A DNA stretch of 8,516 bases, taken from NCBI GenBank assembly GCA_904393855.1, contig CAJFNE010000079.1, forward strand, positions 1-8,516, given 5' to 3'. Under the pieces are notes generated by a model, which did not search any database, was not told where the DNA came from, and saw only the letters and a list, made by a program, of their open reading frames with translations. The stretch is from an uncultured Oscillibacter sp. (GTDB taxonomy: Bacteria > Bacillota > Clostridia > Oscillospirales > Oscillospiraceae). This document shows, piece by piece, positions 6,126 to 8,516 of the stretch; the stretch's first letter is position 1, and the number at the start of each line of letters is the position of its first letter. The translations under genes were made by a program, and so were the position numbers.

Positions 6126-6143
6126 TTGACAAATTATTTGTAT
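6126..6143 (+). promoter_or_regulatory. Rrf2-like operator at the start of transcription of the second dehydrogenase
   Basis: TTGACAAATTATTTGTAT holds a perfect 13-bp palindrome ACAAAT-T-ATTTGT. Its first ten bases, TTGACAAATT, are identical to the Rrf2 gene site read in that orientation; end-aligned, 13 of 18 bases agree. It begins right where the transcript of the dehydrogenase should start, a standard repressor position. The half-site spacing differs by about two bases from the other two sites, so shared binding is less sure. Confidence 0.5.
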
Positions 6144-6149
6144 GCCATT

Positions 6150-6178
6150 TATTTACCACGGTTTGCCGGTGTTGTCAA
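6150..6178 (-). promoter_or_regulatory. Sigma-A promoter of the second acyl-CoA dehydrogenase
   Basis: Minus strand TTGACA (6173-6178), 17-bp spacer, TAAATA (6150-6155). The -35 is a perfect match and the -10 matches 4 of 6. It is the best promoter in the 366-bp gap between the dehydrogenase and the anti-sigma gene. Confidence 0.72.
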
Positions 6179-6286
6179 TCATAGTCAAAAACTTCACAGG
6201 AACTTTGTGGGAATGTGAAAAAAACGTTTTTGGAATTGTGCAAAATGGCTAAAATATTCGAGAAAATTTAGGTGGATTGCTGAAAA

Positions 6287-6314
6287 TTTAACGTTTGAAA
6301 CTTAACGTTTGGAA
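6287..6314 (-). repeat. 14-bp tandem repeat in the AT-rich gap
   Basis: Read on the minus strand, TTCCAAACGTTAAG is followed directly by TTTCAAACGTTAAA, 12 of 14 bases identical. A third, looser copy, TTCCAAAAACGTTTTTTTC, lies about 70 bp closer to the dehydrogenase promoter (around 6218-6236). Each carries the palindrome AACGTT. The rest of 6181-6310 is AT-rich, with no gene. The spacing suggests binding sites for an upstream activator or bending protein, but none is identified. Confidence 0.5.
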
Positions 6315-6338
6315 TTTCACAACAGGTGCCGCAGACGG

Positions 6339-6377
6339 GGAAACCCGGCGGACTCCCGGGGAGCCCGCCGGGTTTCC
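6339..6377 (-). terminator. Long GC-rich hairpin after the anti-sigma gene
   Basis: GGAAACCCGGCGG (6339-6351) pairs perfectly with CCGCCGGGTTTCC (6365-6377), a 13-bp stem whose loop can pair further (CTCC/GGAG). It begins 6 nt after the anti-sigma stop codon. It lacks a U run on either strand, so it may act as a weak or factor-assisted terminator, or as a 3'-end RNA stabiliser. Confidence 0.5.
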
Positions 6378-6383
6378 GGCCGG

Positions 6384-7376
6384 TCAGGATGCGGAATTCT
6401 CCAGGGGGAAGGTCACCCGCCAGAGGCCCTCCGTCAGGGTAGGGGCGGTGTAAAAGTCGCCGTGGAGGGTGCAGTCCGCCAGCTCCTCCGGCGAAATGTC
6501 AAAGAGAAAGTCCTCATAGACATCCGCGCCGGGGGCATCGGTGTCGCTGTGGAAGTAGACGCCGCGGTCCGGCTCCACCCGCGTGCCCACCGTGTCCTCC
6601 AGCCAGAGCCAGCAGTGGTTGTCTGTGCGGAGGATGTCCCCCAGGCGGGCCTGCACGTGGAACACGCCGTCCGCGTACCCGGCGGCGGTGATGGCGATGC
6701 CCTCCGCTGGCTCCGTGAGGACCTCTCCCGGCAGCAGCATGGGGACTGCATCCTCCTCATGGCTGGAATAGCCCTGGGTGGTCTCCGCCTCCCGGGCATG
6801 GTCCGCCAGATTCAGGTCCACCGCCGCGCCCTCCCAGGCTTCCTTTCCAGTGAGGAGCTGCCGGACGGAGAAGGTCATCTTCCCCCCGGTGGGGATGGTG
6901 GACCCGTCCAGGGTCTGCACGGTGCAGAGGAAGGTGGCGGTCCGGGTCTCCGCGTCCCAGGCCACCCGCTCGCAGTGGCCGGACTGGTCAAAGGGCAGGT
7001 GGAAGGAGTAGCTGTCGAAGAGGTCCGTGGTCGCGTCCACGGGGCCGCCGGAGAGGGTGAGATAGGCCTGGGCGGTGTCGCGCTCCACCCGGACGCCCAG
7101 CACCTCCAGGGTGACGCCCTGGTCCGTGCAGGACTCCCGCACCGGCTGGAAGAACTGGGCGGCGGCGGGGGAGAGCCGGTACAGCAGCTGGTAGCCCGGC
7201 TCCGTCCGGACCGCCAGGGCGGGGGTGGCCAGCACCAGCGCCGCCGCCGCGGCGATGGCCGCCAGACGCCGCAGGGGGGCGCGGCGGCGTCTGGTGTGGG
7301 ATAGGGTTTTGCGGATCAGTTCCGGCGACGGGCCGATGTGCTCATTCATCTGGCGGTAGGTCTCTTGAAAATTCAT
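6384..7376 (-). CDS. Membrane anti-sigma factor (DUF4179-like)
   Basis: Single-pass membrane protein of 330 residues, expected to hold the neighbouring sigma factor inactive at the membrane. Residues 1-35 are a short, basic cytoplasmic part without a zinc-binding HxxxCxxC motif. Residues 36-55 form an Ala/Leu-rich membrane segment after RRRRAPLRR. The remaining 275 residues are extracytoplasmic; the GYQLLYRLSPAAAQFFQPV region (61-79) resembles the start of DUF4179 domains found in Firmicutes anti-sigma proteins. The ATG overlaps the sigma factor stop as ATGA and is served by AGGAGG within the sigma gene end, so the two are translationally coupled and likely made in balance. The signal sensed by the outer domain is unknown. 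A hairpin follows the stop directly. Confidence 0.82.
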   Translation of the reverse strand: MNFQETYRQMNEHIGPSPELIRKTLSHTRRRRAPLRRLAAIAAAAALVLATPALAVRTEPGYQLLYRLSPAAAQFFQPVRESCTDQGVTLEVLGVRVERDTAQAYLTLSGGPVDATTDLFDSYSFHLPFDQSGHCERVAWDAETRTATFLCTVQTLDGSTIPTGGKMTFSVRQLLTGKEAWEGAAVDLNLADHAREAETTQGYSSHEEDAVPMLLPGEVLTEPAEGIAITAAGYADGVFHVQARLGDILRTDNHCWLWLEDTVGTRVEPDRGVYFHSDTDAPGADVYEDFLFDISPEELADCTLHGDFYTAPTLTEGLWRVTFPLENSAS

Positions 7377-7831
7377 AGCTCCTCCTTCAGCAATTCCCGC
7401 AGTTTTCGCCGGGCCCGGGTCAGCTGGGCCCGGACGGTGGAGGGGGACCGGCCCAGAATCCGGGCGATCTCCTCCGTCTGGTATCCCTCGTAGTAGAACA
7501 GGTGGATGACGGCCCGGTACTTGCCGGGCAGCTGGGCCAGGGCGTCGTCCACCGCCGACGCCGCCGGGTCCGTGTAGGCATAGACATCCTCCAGGGGGAC
7601 GGTCCGCCGCCGCCAGGGGGAGGCCAGCAGGCTCCGGGCGCAGTTGGCCGTGACATGCAGCAGCCAGGCCCGCTCGTGCTCCGGCGTGGCAAACGCCGGG
7701 GCGGAGCGGTGGCAGCGGAGAAAGACCTCCTGGAAGATATCGTCGGCGTCGCAGCGGGAGCGGGCCATGGCATAGGCCAGCCGGTAGACTGCGGCGCCGC
7801 AGCGCTCCACGGCGCCGGCGGTGTCGGGCAT
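7373..7831 (-). CDS. ECF-type RNA polymerase sigma factor (SigW/RpoE-like)
   Basis: Small alternative sigma factor of 152 residues. Region 2 is VYRLAYAMARSRCDADDIFQEVFLRCHRS (about 15-43; DADDIFQEVF is the usual -10 and core-binding segment). Region 4 is at about 97-150, with the HTH GYQTEEIARILGRSPSTVRAQLTRARRKL ending at about 144. The start ATG at 7829-7831 has AAGGA nine bases upstream. A frame that stays open to 8422 is only non-coding readthrough opposite the XRE gene and is not used. The last four bases overlap the anti-sigma start. I could not find a convincing self-recognised ECF promoter (GGAAC/CGTC type) upstream. It shares a 177-bp gap with the divergent XRE regulator. Confidence 0.92.
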   Translation of the reverse strand: MPDTAGAVERCGAAVYRLAYAMARSRCDADDIFQEVFLRCHRSAPAFATPEHERAWLLHVTANCARSLLASPWRRRTVPLEDVYAYTDPAASAVDDALAQLPGKYRAVIHLFYYEGYQTEEIARILGRSPSTVRAQLTRARRKLRELLKEEL

Positions 7832-7951
7832 GTGATCACATCCTTCTGTATGGAATACCCGGCAGGGGGCGGAATTGCTGCAGGGGCGGCAAAAAAATCG
7901 GGAAAGACGGCGCTTGTTGCGTTTGGTTGCGGCGGTGTCCGGCAGACATGG

Positions 7952-7980
7952 TGGACATTCCCGGCGGAATTTGCTAGGAT
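7952..7980 (+). promoter_or_regulatory. Sigma-A promoter of the XRE regulator
   Basis: TGGACA (7952-7957), 17-bp spacer, TAGGAT (7975-7980), with TGC directly before the -10 forming an extended -10. The predicted start is near 7987, leaving about 22 nt of leader with AGGAGG at 7996-8001. Confidence 0.7.
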
Positions 7981-8008
7981 GGACCCAGAATTGAGAGGAG
8001 GGAAGTCC

Positions 8009-8516
8009 ATGACCTTTGCGGAGAAGCTGACCCGCCTGCGGCGGCGGGACGGCCTCAGCCAGGAGGCCCTGGCGGAGCAGCTGGGCGTCTCCCGGCAGGC
8101 GGTGAGCCGCTGGGAGCAGGGCACCGCCCTGCCGGACGCGGCCAAGCTGCTGCCCTGCGCCCGGCTGTTCCGGGTCAGCGTGGACTGGCTGCTGGACGAC
8201 AGCCAGGGCTGGGAGACGCAGGAGCCCGCGCCGGAGCCCCCGGCCTCCCAAGGCGTTTGGAAGTGGTATCTGGCCGGCGGCATCGTCACCGGCACCGGCG
8301 TCCTGGGTCTGGTGGTGATGGGGGTTTTGAGCGCCGTCTACCCCGCGGTGGTCTCCGAGGCCCCGGTGGGGGTGGAATGGGTCCATGTCTACACGGGCCT
8401 GATCGGCTTTCTGAAAGCCCACAGTGTGGAGTGGCTCTTTGCCCTGTGGGCGGCGGTAACTTTGGCGGGCCTCTGGCTGCTGGCCCAGCCGTCCATCCGG
8501 CGGCGGGAGCGGACGG
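8009..8516 (+). CDS. XRE-family regulator with C-terminal membrane domain (partial at right edge)
   Basis: DNA-binding protein whose first 169 residues are in the window; the frame runs off the right edge. Residues 3-63 form a Cro/C1-type HTH: GLSQEALAEQLGVSRQAVSRWEQG (15-38) carries both helices and the usual W-E-x-G end. A Pro/Glu-rich linker (67-80) follows, then a hydrophobic segment at about 87-111, a short loop and another at about 140-159, ending in a basic RRRER. That makes it a membrane-tethered XRE protein, a common type in clostridia, often of unknown signal. The ATG has AGGAGG at 7-nt spacing and a promoter with an extended -10. It is transcribed away from the ECF sigma gene and may regulate the shared gap, which is inference. 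Confidence 0.88.
   Translation, partial: MTFAEKLTRLRRRDGLSQEALAEQLGVSRQAVSRWEQGTALPDAAKLLPCARLFRVSVDWLLDDSQGWETQEPAPEPPASQGVWKWYLAGGIVTGTGVLGLVVMGVLSAVYPAVVSEAPVGVEWVHVYTGLIGFLKAHSVEWLFALWAAVTLAGLWLLAQPSIRRRERT

Noticed and set aside
6171..6240. Possible Rex operator before the second dehydrogenase
   Set aside because: TTGTG and CACA words occur but no TTGTTAA-type inverted repeat with the right spacing.
6309..7304. 331-codon plus-strand frame opposite the anti-sigma gene
   Set aside because: Gly/Val/His-rich shadow; starts upstream of the terminator hairpin and lacks a ribosome site.
7831..7840. TGTGATCACA palindrome at the sigma start codon, resembling CRP half-sites
   Set aside because: Lacks the 6-bp spacer of CRP/FNR sites and is only 10 bp; probably chance.
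7832..8422. N-terminal extension of the ECF sigma frame
   Set aside because: It would run antisense through the XRE gene and its promoter; the ATG at 7831 gives the normal sigma length and has a ribosome site.

Overview
The window looks like chromosomal DNA from a high-GC, butyrate-type anaerobic Clostridium relative, perhaps an Oscillospiraceae gut bacterium such as the Flavonifractor/Lawsonibacter/Oscillibacter group. That placement is inferred from Firmicutes-style AGGAGG ribosome sites, sigma-A promoters and paired acyl-CoA dehydrogenases. No rRNA, tRNA, CRISPR array, transposase or phage gene was seen.

Layout: (a) 1-1079, minus strand: an Rrf2-family regulator with cluster-type cysteines sits just upstream of a butyryl-CoA-dehydrogenase-like gene that runs off the left edge. 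(b) 1080-1500: about 420 bp with no credible gene. (c) 1504-3418, plus strand: promoter, MBL-fold hydrolase and calcineurin-like phosphoesterase in a tight two-gene operon, closed by a bidirectional terminator. (d) 3443-4702, minus: an AI-2E/YtvI-type membrane protein with a perfect consensus promoter and a leader holding two strong hairpins. (e) 4785-6178, minus: a second, complete acyl-CoA dehydrogenase with its own terminator, long leader, promoter and palindromic operator-like site. (f) 6179-6383: AT-rich DNA with a 14-bp tandem repeat, then a GC-rich hairpin. (g) 6384-7831, minus: ECF sigma factor and membrane anti-sigma factor, overlapping by ATGA. (h) 7952-8516, plus: a divergent XRE-family regulator with a membrane domain, cut by the right edge.

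The most interesting signal is regulatory. A 23-bp element built on an imperfect palindrome (18-bp core TTGGAYARAWTTTRTCAA) occurs at the promoter of the Rrf2 gene and again, 19 of 23 bases identical, just before the adjacent dehydrogenase. A related palindrome lies at the predicted transcription start of the second dehydrogenase about 5 kb away. This suggests a local regulon in which a cluster-binding or thiol-sensing Rrf2 protein controls itself and two flavin dehydrogenases of acyl-CoA metabolism. The other units look independent. Three promoters (rrf2, AI-2E gene, XRE gene) and several start codons can be assigned directly from the DNA; in two genes the longest open frame starts inside the -35 box and cannot be the real start.
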